DNA from: Eutypa lata
Taxonomy: Eukaryota > Ascomycota > Sordariomycetes > Xylariales > Diatrypaceae
Reading direction: 5' to 3'
Assembly (NCBI GenBank): GCA_022661535.1
Contig: JAKULF010000011.1
Coordinates: 2,666,001 to 2,730,000 of the forward strand
DNA: 64,000 nt
Part shown: positions 10,385 through 22,198 of the stretch, in pieces
Layout: each line of letters opens with the position of its first letter
Numbering within the stretch: position 1 is the stretch's first letter
Notes under the pieces: model-generated
What the model was told of the DNA's origin: nothing
The model's input: only the letters and a program-made list of their open reading frames with translations
The model's database searches: none
Position numbers and translations under genes: made by a program

Positions 10385-11588
10385 CTATTTCTTCTTCTCC
10401 TTGTCATTCCCCTTCTCGGCCGCATCGCCGGACGTGCCATTAACGCCATTTTCCTTCTTGTCCTTCTCGTCCTTACCGCCACCCGCTGCGGCCTCTTCCT
10501 TCTTGGCTTCCTTCTCCTCTTGCTGTTGCCGGTTCTGGATCTTGTTCTCGATTAGATCGTGGAAGGCAGTGATGGCACGGATCAGACTACTGAGGTAGAT
10601 AGCTAGGAGCTGGTCGTTGGTCTTGACACTCAGGGCGTGGGAGAGCTCGGACGTGTTGTCGCTCTTGACATCACCACCACCAATACCCGGCTTGGGCGTT
10701 GATAGGTTGGGTAGGAGGTTGAAGATGTCTTGTAGGTTCCCGAGCACGGCGTGGTTTACTGGTAGCTGGCCGTCTATCACTTTCTGGAGGTAGGCTTGGA
10801 TCTCTCGTAATCGAAGGTGTAGTCCTTGGAGAGATTGCAGTTGGTTTGTGACTCGGGTGGAAAGTGTACCGATGGCGACATCGCGGATGTCTCGCAGTAG
10901 ATGTTCAACACCAATCTCCTCTGCCTCCTCTGCTTCAATAGTCGATGGTGTGTGTACGAAGGTCTTGGTAGTGGTAGTACCGTCCTATCATCCTGGGGGT
11001 TAGCTTGTATTCCATCGACCATATCGCGTTATTAGCTATAATCATAGGGGGATTCCACTCACATCCTTGATCTCCTCGACGGCGAAGTAGGCATCTGTAG
11101 GTACACCGGACTCCCGCGGTTGGACATCGATAATGACTAGCAAAGGGTTGGGAGTGTATCGCTTGAAGAGCTCGTTGATCTCGAGATCGGATGCGCGCAG
11201 CTTCGGACCGGAGTGATACCATCCTATTAACTTCTCGCGGGCGTTGACCTTCTTGAACATGTCGTTCATGTTCTCGACGTAGTTGTGGTCTAAGAACCAG
11301 ACCGAGGGGTCATCGTTGTCCTCCTCGAAGGGTACTGTGAAGTAATGTGTGTGAGAATCGTGAATGTATCGCACCGCACCCATCATGCCGATAATTCGAC
11401 TTACCTGCGAAACTGTTTGATACCCTTACGTTCTTTCCATCGTTCTGACCTAACAAGACACCAACTACTCGCTTCTTGGTGCCCTTGGCGGCACGGTTGT
11501 AATGATCTACTACGGATAGAAGGACGAGCGGAGCGACGGTGACACTTCTGCTGACCAATGTCAAGGTTTCGGCCGTGGTGGCAGGCAT
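10385..11588 (-). CDS. RPN8: 26S proteasome regulatory subunit Rpn8 (PSMD7)
   Basis: Three exons: 11405-11588, 11063-11334 and 10385-10984. The introns are 11335-11404 and 10985-11062, phases 1 and 0. The product is 351 aa, close to the usual 310-350. The N-terminal MPN domain covers about 1-150. The segment around [20 protein letters not shown] replaces the JAMM metal ligands, as in all Rpn8, so the subunit is non-catalytic. It scaffolds Rpn11 in the lid of the 19S particle. A helical C-terminal region follows ([14 protein letters not shown], then [15 protein letters not shown]). The tail after about residue 305 is Lys/Glu/Gly-rich and low complexity. The start is the ATG at 11588 (MPATTAETL). 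The converging upstream neighbour is unrelated. Confidence is high because the full-length family order is intact. Confidence 0.96.
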
Positions 11589-13059
11589 GACGACTGGTGG
11601 TTTGTATTCGGGTTTTCTCTCGTCAGGTTTAGGTCACGTTGGGGATTCGTAAATATACCTAGGCCAACCAACCGTGCAATATCAAAAACTAGAAAGCGAC
11701 TATGGGAAAGAGGAGGGACAAGAGAGGGGAGACAAGAGGAATGTTCGAGTTGAGATGATGAAATATTTGGTCGTGTTTGTTATGAGGTTTACTGACTGCA
11801 GTAGGGAAGGCTGGCGGTTGGCTTGGCTGACTACAGGTTACTTAGCACTAGGTTGGCGTTGGTTATCAGTCGTAATGATGAGGCTGCCTTCTGCCTTCCC
11901 AACTTCAAAATTAAGCTATGTTCTATATTTGGACTAGTCTATATGTAGGTACATATGATGAATGATCCTAGCCTGTCCACCTGAGGCTGGTGCAGATGAG
12001 AATTGCATGTGTGGCTGATCGTTGATATTATCGATAAGCAGAAACAAACATCCGTACGTCCGCTCTTGACACTCCCTCTGTCCTTAGCTGCTTTGGTATA
12101 GCTACGTCGTAGAGCTTGTGACCTCTATGGGGAGTACCTTGTTATTCGATACTGTCAGTATGAAGTCGTATTGTATGCCTACGTCCTTGAAGACTGACAG
12201 TAGAAGGCATAGAGGCAGACTTGAAGATACCATGACAAAGAGATATGAATCTTGTCATATACTGATTACATAGCCAGCTATAGATATCCCCTTACTAATG
12301 TTGAAAAATGACAAATATTCCAAATAGCAGAAGTTGAGAGATATTGAACCTCCTCTGCGGCTCAACGGAAACCCCCCAGTCCAAGAACCCCAAGACGCTA
12401 TAAAGACGGACGTATTATAAGAGTTCCCGAGTAACCTAGGCAATTGATGACCTACCTTAAATAATCAACTAATGTACTTCGTAATAGATTATAGTATCAT
12501 ACCTCATAGGTGTCCCCAAAACACACTAGAGCTAGGAGAATAACAAACAACTGTAGCTTGTTCAAGTCAATGTAAAGTTATGAACCACTGAGACGTGTCA
12601 ATTGGGAACTCTGGGGCTCCGGTCACTCAACATAACTGCACTCACTCCCTGACCCCGACTGCCCCGACCGCTAATCCCGACTTCGCAACTTTGGGAACCC
12701 TTGAACAGCACTTGGTCCGTAGCGTAGCGCCGTGGATAGCTTTGCGGCAATACTTGACAAGGTACCTAAAATATGCAAGGCATGTGCATACCTCGGCAGG
12801 TACCTCATCTAGACAGATTAGGTACTTTTAGAGTCTAGTTTAATGCAGAACTTGCTTACCTTAGTTAGGATGTATGGATGTATGGATGTATGTAGTAAAT
12901 TCCCTCTTATAGTAAGTAAGTACTAGACTACGTACAGTACCTACTCTACAGGGCTATTGTGACCTTCAAAAAAGTTGCAGTGCTTCTCTCCTAACCCAGT
13001 AGTACTAAGTAACTTCATCCTGGAATATCCTCTCCCCTACCCGGCCAGGCGAGCGATCT
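11589..13059. other. Divergent intergenic region between RPN8 and ADK1
   Basis: About 1.5 kb without a supported gene. It contains short TAGGTA/TACCTA motif clusters (around 12760-12830) and TGTATGGA repeats near 12870. Open frames here are short and lack family motifs. Confidence 0.45.
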
Positions 13060-13155
13060 TTTTTTCTTTTCCTTACTCTACCATCTCTCTCCTCTCTCCT
13101 CTCTAATTCCCAGTCCCTTCACCTTCTTTTTCTTCTTCTTCTTCTTCTTCTTCTC
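13060..13155 (+). promoter_or_regulatory. CT-rich leader tract upstream of ADK1
   Basis: Long pyrimidine tract (CTCCTCT and TTC repeats) ending about 70 nt before the ADK1 ATG. Such tracts commonly mark transcription start regions of well-expressed filamentous fungal genes. Confidence 0.6.
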
Positions 13156-13223
13156 TTATATCGAATTGAGCCATTGCCTTGGTCCGGCGCAAAGACAAAC
13201 CCCCCAAAGTCAATTCTGCCGAA

Positions 13224-14388
<1,165 letters not shown>

Positions 14389-15717
14389 GGAGTTGGCCCG
14401 TCATCCCGACTTGTCAACCCTAGCATATCCGATGAAATACGGGCAATATACGGAATTGACCGTAACATCGGAAGGTGCTAGATAGGGTAACAAGTCGAGG
14501 CTTCGTAGGGACCGATGGCAACGACTTATCTAAGTATGCGAGTCGATCAATCTATTATGAGTAGACGAATTGAATAGTTACCTACTTACTATGAGAGGAG
14601 TGGCCATTTCGAGTTGCTACGATGGGAAAGGAAGGATGCGATAGGTGTGTGTGTGATGTGATGAGGTGTCAAGACTTGTATCATACGAAATGGAATGTTT
14701 TTTCTTCCCAACACAAGATGAGCCTGTGTATGCATATATCATTGTCACCTAATTGAACTACTGTCAAACCATAATGTGTTAAGGTCCCACAGCTATGATA
14801 CATGCGTCTACGAGATTCAATGTTTGAGAGCACACCTCGGGAACCCTATGATCAACGAGCGTCTAACAAGAGCTATGCATCCAAGGTAAACAGACCGACA
14901 TACTGCTTTACACCCTCTGAAGTTCATACATAGGGACCTCAAGTAGTCACGTCAATCTGGTCTTAGCACCATTTAGAGCCCTCCCTACAAGCAGTACACC
15001 AAGCATTATGTAGGTTGCTTCACTCTCGAATCCCTTACCTGTCTAGTATGGATGTATAAATGCAAGGCATAGCCTCGAGACCCTTCTTAGCACCCGATTC
15101 AAGGAGGTAAGTATTTTAATGCACCAGGCACAACATCGAGAATGCCAAGATGGATGGTTAGATCGGTCAGTAATTGGCATTTCTCCTAGAATGACCTAAG
15201 TATTTAGGTATTTAAGGACAGACAAGAAACAGATCATTGCTTACCTCTCTCCATCGATGCCTGCCTCTCTCCATCGATGCCATGCTACATGTAGGTAATC
15301 ATTAGTAGGCATGCTACGTATATTTAGACGGAGGGAAGGGCGGGATGAAAAACATGAAGCAGCGAGAAAACTATGACATGAGAAAGCTTCAATGTCCAGT
15401 TGAGGCTATTCATGAATTCATTATATAAATAGAGTAAAAAAGGAGATGTCTGTCAGAATTTGAAGAGCACTAGGAAATACTTCCTCTACCCAGGTACCTA
15501 CCCCCTACCCATGCACATTCAATATACCACAGCTTACGTAACAAAACTGCCCCGCATCAGAAGCTCGAATTGCCCCGCCAAACTTTCTTGCTGCCCTTCG
15601 CACACTCACTGACTCACATGTCGCATTTTTTATTGTTGACTCTAATCCTTACATTTTCACTCCCTTCCTTTCCCTTCTCTTTACATTGATTGAGTGAGCA
15701 TTAGAAAATTTCAGACA
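14389..15717. other. Intergenic between ADK1 and DPS1
   Basis: About 1.3 kb with no supported gene. It holds the ADK1 3' UTR, a direct repeat of CTCTCCATCGATGCC near 15246-15281 and the promoter of the aspartyl-tRNA synthetase. Confidence 0.45.
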
Positions 15718-17923
15718 ATGGCAGAAAACGAACCATCTCAACCCCCCGCAGAGCCTGCCGCCGCCGCCTCTACACCAGCGCCTCCCGCTGCTGAAGGTGG
15801 TGGTGCTGGTGCTGGGGAGGACGGCGCGACGACCTCGAAGAAGGCGGCGAAGAAGGCCGAAGCCAAGGCGAAGAAGGAAGCCGAGAAGGCCCGCCGTGCC
15901 GCCGAACGCGAAGCCGCTGCTGTGGCGTCCGGGAAGGGCGGCGCCGGTGCTGGTCCGACAGAGGATCTAGCTAAGGACAACTACGGCACCGCGGGGGGGA
16001 AGGAGGGCAAGAAGGTCCAGCTCTCGTCCGAGGCGGTCGAGATTAGTCTTAAGTCCGTTCATGAGTCCCATGTTGGGAAGGCTGTTAAGCTGAGGGGTTG
16101 GATTCAGAATGCGCGTCAGCAGGGGTTCGTTTTTTTCGTTTTTTTTTTGGTCAAATATGCCAGCTAACTCACTTACCTACTGACTGACCGACTGGCTAAT
16201 CCTTCTTTTCTCATGCACACAGAGCCAAGATGGCATTCGTCGAGCTACGCGAAGAAGGGAACTGGACGATCCAGGGCGTCCTAACGGCGAGCGCCGAGGG
16301 GGCGCCCGTCAGCCGGCCCATGGTCAAGTGGGTAGCGGGCATCGCGCCCGAGAGCTTCGTCGTCGTCGAGGCCACGGTGCAGAAGCCCCTCGAGCCCGTC
16401 AAGAGCTGCCGCGTCGCCCAGTACGAGCTCCACGTCACCAAGTGCTTCATCCTCGCCGCCGCCCCCACCGTGCTCGGCATGACCCTGACGACGTCGAACC
16501 GCGCCGTCACCAACTTCAGCGACGAGCCTGAGGCGGCTTCTGTCGAGTCCGCTGTCGAGAAGCTCAGTGTTGCTGATTCCAGCTCCGGCGCCAATATCCC
16601 CGCCGCGTCTATGCTGACGCACCTCAACAACATCGTTATGCATAAGCGCTCCCCTGTTCAGCAGGCCATCGCCGATATCCGTGCTGAGGTTAAGGAGCTG
16701 TTCCGGTCTTACCTACGGTCACATGGGTTCAAGGAATTCGAGGCTCCCTGTCTGATCGGTGCCGCTTCCGAGGGTGGTGCTAATGTCTTCCGTCTGCCTT
16801 ATTTCGACAAGGAGGCGTATCTTGTACGTTTCATGCATACTATGTATGGCTGGATATGGGATTATTCCACTTGATCTTGAGAAGAAGAAGAAAAAAAGAA
16901 GAAACGGTAATGCGTGGAGGCTAATATCAGCTATTGCAATAGGCTCAATCACCCCAATTTTACAAGCAGATGGAAATCGCAGGCGGTAGGAAACGCGTCT
17001 TCAGTATTGGCCCAGTCTTCAGAGCAGAACTGTCCAACACGCCGCGGCACATGACTGAGGTATGTTATCTGATCTTTTATACTATGAAGAATGAAGATCA
17101 ACAGCTGACACCAATGCTAGTTCACCGGTCTTGATATGGAGATGGAGATTAAGGAGGACTACCGAGAAGTCACCTTCATGTTAGAAGCCGTGCTCCTGCA
17201 CATCTTCCGAGGAATCAAGGGTACGTCGCACCACATCACCTCACATAATCGTAGTCATCTTTGCGTGACGCGAGCAGCTATATACACATCGCATTAAGAC
17301 GAAAGTAATCACTAACAAAGCCTCCACACGTTCAAAACAAAACAGAGCGCTGCCCCTCCGAGCTCGAAGTCGTCCGCTCCGTCTACCCCTGCGAGGAATT
17401 CCTCCTGCCAGAAGACGGGCGCGAAGTGCGCCTCACGTTCGCGGAAGCGCAGAAGCTGCTGCGCGAGGAAGGGCCCGAGGAGTTCCGCCACGTGTCCGAC
17501 GACGAGGACATGTCGACGCCGCAGGAGAAGGCGCTCGGGGCGGTCGTGCGGCGCAAGTTCGGCACGGACTTCTACGTCATCGACCGGTTCCCCGAGGCGG
17601 CGCGGCCCTTCTACGCCAAGCTGTCCGACGACAGCCCCAAAGTCACCAACGCCTTCGACTTCTTCATGCGCGGCCAGGAGATCCTCTCGGGCGGCCAGCG
17701 TATCCACGACCCCGACGAGCTCGTCGCGCGCATCCGCCAGAAGGGCGTCGACCCCGCCAGTCCCGGCATCAAGGAGTACGTCGACGTCTTCCGGCAGGCG
17801 GGCTGCCCTGCCCACGGTGGTGGCGGCATCGGTCTCGATCGCGTCGTCGCGTGGTATTTGAACTTGCCTAGTGTGCAGCTTGCGGCGTTCTACCCGAGGA
17901 CACCGAAGAGGCTGGCGCCGTGA
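15718..17923 (+). CDS. DPS1: Cytosolic aspartyl-tRNA synthetase
   Basis: Five exons: 15718-16124, 16223-16823, 16943-17059, 17121-17220 and 17346-17923. All phases agree, giving 600 aa. It charges tRNA-Asp with aspartate (class IIb). The N-terminal extension (about 1-100) is Ala/Lys/Glu-rich, with [15 protein letters not shown] resembling the tRNA-binding helix of eukaryotic enzymes. The OB-fold anticodon domain follows ([29 protein letters not shown]). Class II motif 2 is [17 protein letters not shown] with FTGLDMEME. Motif 3 is [15 protein letters not shown] near the C-terminus, followed by [11 protein letters not shown]. The start is the ATG at 15718; a GTG eight codons upstream is not used. 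Complete and intact. Confidence 0.96.
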
Positions 17924-18599
17924 GTGAGTAGGTGGGTAGGTGGGAGCTAGCTGTACGAGATCAGGATCAGGATCAGGATCAGGCATGGTCAACTGAAAGA
18001 TGAAGTCGGCGGGTGAAGGTCTCCAGCTAGCCAGCTACTTTATTTAGAAAGGCTTACTCTCGTAAGGAAGTCAGGGGCTAGATGCCATGCCATGCCATGT
18101 CACGTCGTTGTCCTGTCGTGCGGCTAATCGAGAAGAAATCAAAATGAAGTAAAAGAATAACGCAAGATCTGATCACTTGTGTAAATGTGGATTTGCAAAT
18201 AAAACCCGAGAGGATCTTTTTGAATCAGAGCGTATTGTGGCCTTAACAGTATCATACTAAAGTACGTGTCTACGGCAATCATAAGGGTAAGAACAGCGAG
18301 ACATTACAGTACTTAGTAGTTAATCATATAGCTATAATGATCAAGCGTTACACATTTCATCCAACCAGTCCACCGTCAAGCCTCGAGACCACATCTCAGA
18401 CCTACACTAGGTAGTCGGGATTTATAGGTCCCATGTAAAGAGATAAATTCTGTCGTGTACGTCCAGTTTACATGAAGTGGCCGCCATGACCGGTTGGTTT
18501 CTTAGCATGCGGCTTGCATAGCTAATAGTAGAAGAAGTAACTATATATCTCTAGGTCTTTACCTATCATTACTACGGCCCCGTAAATGATTGCTTCCTG
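17924..18599. other. Intergenic
   Basis: 3' region of DPS1. A four-copy ATCAGG hexamer repeat sits at 17960-17983. No gene is supported. Confidence 0.5.
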
Positions 18600-18987
18600 A
18601 TTGTATGGTACGGCCTTCATTGTGAGATGCCATTGGAATTGAGAACTCGCTTAACTACTCCATTATGACGAAACTAACAAAGGCCTTTATGTATTATAGG
18701 AGAGAGCGGGCCCAAATTCAGATAGCCACATTTCAACAAACATGATCACATTCCAAAATGGACTATGACTCACACCCATTTTATTCTGCTGTGCTTTATT
18801 ACATACTGTCCTATTTTTGTTCCGGTGGTATTCTTTGCTTCGTGTGGGTGATTCAGTCAAGCATCAGGGAGCTGTTCATAACTTGGCTGTCTAACAGTGA
18901 ATGTAAGTATATATATGGACCGGAACGAAGACCAAAGTTGGTGAAACCGTCAGAAACCACGTAGACGCAAACATACTAAAAGAGACA

Positions 18988-18995
18988 TATATAAA
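18988..18995 (+). promoter_or_regulatory. TATA box of orphan gene A
   Basis: TATATAAA about 270 nt upstream of the ATG at 19263. An equivalent box lies upstream of the paralogous gene B. Confidence 0.55.
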
Positions 18996-19262
18996 CCACG
19001 TCCCAGCTGGATAAATTAACGCTTTATTACTACACTCCCAACTTCATCAGCTGCTTAATTTGGGCTTTGCATGCTCTATCATAATACACTGCCTATAACT
19101 CCAGTTCACCCTCGACTTTCCCTTTCACACACACACACACACACACAGAGAGAGAGAGCCACACAGAGAGAGAGGGAGTAAGAGAGTACCGCTAAAACCA
19201 CCAAACGCCACTCCAAATCCACCACGCCCTCCGAATCCAAGAAAGGTTCCACCCGGGCCACC

Positions 19263-19586
19263 ATGACGAACGACCCAAGGCAAGAGGATATTTCCAACAA
19301 ATCGTCATGTCCCGCAACCGCAGGAGACGACTCCGAAGCGGCACTGCCAGTGGAAACCTGGCAGTGGGAGGAGTCTTTTCGAGCCTTCTATCAAGGCGTA
19401 GATACACTGGTCGAAATCAACGATTCGCAGGTGCGGCAATTGCGTAAAGTCGAAGAGAGATTGAAAGAAGTGAAGCGCATGGTAGAGCGTATCCCCCTAG
19501 GCGAGGAAAGGACGAGGCAGGATCGGCAGTATGAGAGATGTTGTTTGTCGATGAAAGTCTTGAGGAAGCGGGTGGTGGCGGCTTAA
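19263..19586 (+). CDS. Orphan coiled-coil protein A (tandem paralogue)
   Basis: Single exon, 107 aa, not a family I recognise. The ATG has a strong GCCACCATGA context and is preceded by a (CA)n and (GA)n leader (19127-19175). The N-terminus is polar. Residues about 45-107 are predicted helical and highly charged (QVRQLRKVEERLKEVKRM), suggesting a short coiled coil. There is no signal peptide or membrane segment. It lies in unit A of a tandem duplication. Its coiled-coil half resembles the central part of gene B around the motif IPLGEE (NPHGEV in B). The function is unknown; it may be a fast-evolving lineage-specific gene. Support comes from the promoter, leader and paralogue rather than from a domain. 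Confidence 0.6.
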   Translation: MTNDPRQEDISNKSSCPATAGDDSEAALPVETWQWEESFRAFYQGVDTLVEINDSQVRQLRKVEERLKEVKRMVERIPLGEERTRQDRQYERCCLSMKVLRKRVVAA

Positions 19587-20322
19587 GTGATTACGTACGT
19601 ACGTAGGGTTTAGAGGTGGTTATTTAGGTCATCTCTGGGGGTATGGAATCTTTCGTATTATTCTTATACTCTAAATATATTGGGTTAGATTACACTGGTG
19701 CTTCTATCATATTCCTGTGAACCATCCAGCTTGTTCCTATTGTGATATTTCCACCTCGCGGGTTAGCTAGTGAGTGACCTTTGTGACAGCAATAGTAAGA
19801 GTTAAGTAGTGAGGTGGTGGATGGTTATGGCACTGGTTGGGGATCAGTGTGCGTAAGTAGTTGTCCATCGGGAAAGGGGGTTACGCATGACCGATCCGAG
19901 GTCATTGATAGACAGGTTCAACATCAAGTATCGAGACCAAACCACCGATTCTAAACCTCATGCATTAGGAGCTAAATCTGAAATACCCTAGCATGTGGGT
20001 TTGTATAGCAAGTAAGTAGGTATATAAGTTGTTCGTTACCTATCATTCCTGCGAACCGACTATCTACAGTTGGCCCCTATGTTTGCTTTAAGTAATTTTT
20101 CACATGCCAATGAGTTTTCCCCAAAGATGTGGCAAGGCACGGTCCTCGTCGAGAACCCTTTCGGAATGAGAACTCGCCTAATCCTTTACGTCAGGGACAA
20201 ACTGTCGCATAATGACCGTTGTAGAACCTAACAAAGAAAAGATTCTATCCGATATTTAGATGACCACAATTTAACGAACCTGACCACATTCCAAAATGGC
20301 CTATGAAACATGGTATGATTCA

Positions 20323-20323
<1 letters not shown>

Positions 20324-20396
<73 letters not shown>

Positions 20397-20397
20397 G
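20324..20397 (+). repeat. (TGTC)n microsatellite, 18.5 copies
   Basis: Perfect tetranucleotide array of 74 nt between the CCAAAATGG block and the TATA box of gene B. It is absent from the matching position in unit A. Confidence 0.98.
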
Positions 20398-20558
20398 CGG
20401 GTCATCCCGTCTTCCAGTTTGATAGCATGCCTCGCTTCGAATAAGTGATTCGATAGGACATAGCTTTTATTTGTCAATCTCATAGTGAATGTAAATACAT
20501 GACTTGGAATGCCAGCCGAAAACCTGTGAGATCACAACGAGCAAACTGAAGGCTTGTA

Positions 20559-20566
20559 TATATAAA
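20559..20566 (+). promoter_or_regulatory. TATA box of orphan gene B
   Basis: TATATAAA about 200 nt upstream of the ATG at 20765, matching the box upstream of gene A. Confidence 0.55.
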
Positions 20567-20764
20567 CAGTGGCCAAGCGAAGTGAACCCACGTTCTCTTA
20601 CTTTCCCAAACCCATCAACTGCCAACTCGGAGCTTACATGTTCTGTCACCATCCATCGCACCCGTTCTAGAATTACCTGGCTCTCCTTCCCACCTACACA
20701 CAAACACACACCCACACCCACACCCACACATCCACAAGTCCACCCATAACGGCAGAAAGCAACA

Positions 20765-21202
20765 ATGCCCGACCGTATACCATCATACATCGAGACCCTC
20801 CCCAACGACGCGGAGCAGCGAAATCTGCCCACGCCCTCAGCTCCGGACGAGATAGATTTAAATATTGCTATCAGTAGTGTAGATAACATCGAACGGGAGA
20901 TACAAGATTTAAATACCCAGCTGGCTGCCAACCCTCACGGCGAGGTAGAAAGGCAGCTAAAGACAGAACGTGGCAAAAAGCGGAAGGTCTATAGTGACTG
21001 CAAGCAACAAGTCATCAGACTCACACCCCACGTCATCCAGTTCGAAAGGGACCAAATCGCCAAACTCGGAAGGGCAAGAGACGAAGTCGGGAGAACCGAT
21101 CGCGAGATGGGGTTTTATAGAAACGCAATCATTCAAAAACAACGAAGTATCACTAGGCTCGAACATGAACTCGGTCGCATCCAGGGGCAGCATGTTCCTT
21201 GA
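20765..21202 (+). CDS. Orphan coiled-coil protein B (tandem paralogue)
   Basis: Single exon, 145 aa, no recognised domain. The ATG follows an ACACCCACACCC-rich leader (20690-20740), the counterpart of the CA leader of gene A. After a Pro-rich start the protein is charged and helical from about residue 30 to 140 (DNIEREIQDLNTQLAAN, ERQLKTERGKKRK, then SITRLEHELGRI), consistent with two or three coiled-coil segments. It is longer than gene A at the C-terminus. No signal peptide or transmembrane segment is present. The similarity to gene A is weak in protein but supported by shared flanks. The function is unknown; such short coiled-coil proteins can be structural or regulatory, but nothing here decides that. 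Confidence 0.62.
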   Translation: MPDRIPSYIETLPNDAEQRNLPTPSAPDEIDLNIAISSVDNIEREIQDLNTQLAANPHGEVERQLKTERGKKRKVYSDCKQQVIRLTPHVIQFERDQIAKLGRARDEVGRTDREMGFYRNAIIQKQRSITRLEHELGRIQGQHVP

Positions 21203-21740
21203 TGGGACATCGATATCCGACACTGCAGCTGGTAGTTAGGCGTACCGAGGTTCAGCAACCCCCTGAACTACCTGTTGACGGAACCGACAATGCTGGTGGT
21301 TGATACTCGGGATCCGGCCTGCATACTTACGTACGCATGGTAACTATTCCAAATGAGAGACTTTATCTAGCACCATCCTAGGTAGTACCTCTAGTTGTTC
21401 TTTCGGGTGCTTTCTCCACATTCGTTCCAGGCAGAAGAGCGTGAAAAGAAAAAAAGGGGAGGGGGGATTTAGACGGGATTCGGATAGGTGGATGGGTGGA
21501 TGGGTGTGAAGCTTCTTAGCAGGACTCGAGGGTGACTACATACCTACGTACGATAATGTACCTAGTCAGTCTTCCTACACACATGAATTTCAACTTCAGA
21601 ACATACTTGGCATTGCACCATACCCGTTCTTAGGCAACCGGCTTGTCCATCATGATATTACCACCTCCCGGGTTAACTAGGGGACCTTCGTAGCAGTCAA
21701 GTGGCAGTGATAGGTAGGCAACAGCGACATCTAACCGGGT

Positions 21741-22198
21741 GGCACCAACATTGAATTGCAAGGACAGTCACAGACCCAACTATGAAGGTGATAATATCAG
21801 TTAGATAATGGCAGCTATAGGGGTACTTAGTACTGTCCATAGACACTTATAGGTAGATAACAGCATCTCAAATCCACCCATCCACCCTCCCACTCACTCA
21901 CTCCATTCTCCTCCCCATACACATATCAACAATCAACAACCCCAGAATCAGCCGCGGAAAACTCCATGCTAACTACATACCTAGGTAGTAGGTATATATA
22001 TATATATATATATGCTCCATACGAACGAATAGATAAACCATGCGATGGTCCTGCCATGAGAAACAACCTCGATCCGCGCAAGCAAACAAACAAACAAGCA
22101 AAGTGCTGAAAACGTCAAGGTATAGATGGATAACGTTAAGTTCTTAGGTATTATATTATATCACGACCAGGCAGATTCCCAGCCTAGACCAGGAGTTC
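21741..22198. other. Intergenic
   Basis: A (TA)n run lies near 21997-22012, with CCTAGGTAGTAGGTA motifs beside it. No gene is supported. Confidence 0.5.

Larger units (their letters stand above)
18600..19840 (+). repeat. Diverged tandem duplication, unit A
   Basis: Blocks shared with unit B (20130-21740) appear in the same order: GAGAACTCGC; CACATTCCAAAATGG (18748 against 20284); AGTGAATGTAA (18895 against 20483); a TATATAAA box; a CA-rich leader; a small coiled-coil gene; and a downstream block reading CACCTCGCGGGTTAGCTAG, which matches CACCTCCCGGGTTAACTAG in unit B. Identity is patchy, so the duplication is old. Confidence 0.75.
20130..21740 (+). repeat. Diverged tandem duplication, unit B
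   Basis: Second copy of the segment described for unit A, enlarged by a TGTC microsatellite in the promoter and a longer coding region. Confidence 0.75.

Noticed and set aside
17312..17992. 226-codon minus-strand frame
   Set aside because: Antisense to the last exon of the aspartyl-tRNA synthetase; GC-rich codon bias opens it.
18758..18964. 68-codon hydrophobic frame starting with ATG
   Set aside because: Lies in the duplicated promoter of gene A; the matching position in unit B is not open in a similar frame.
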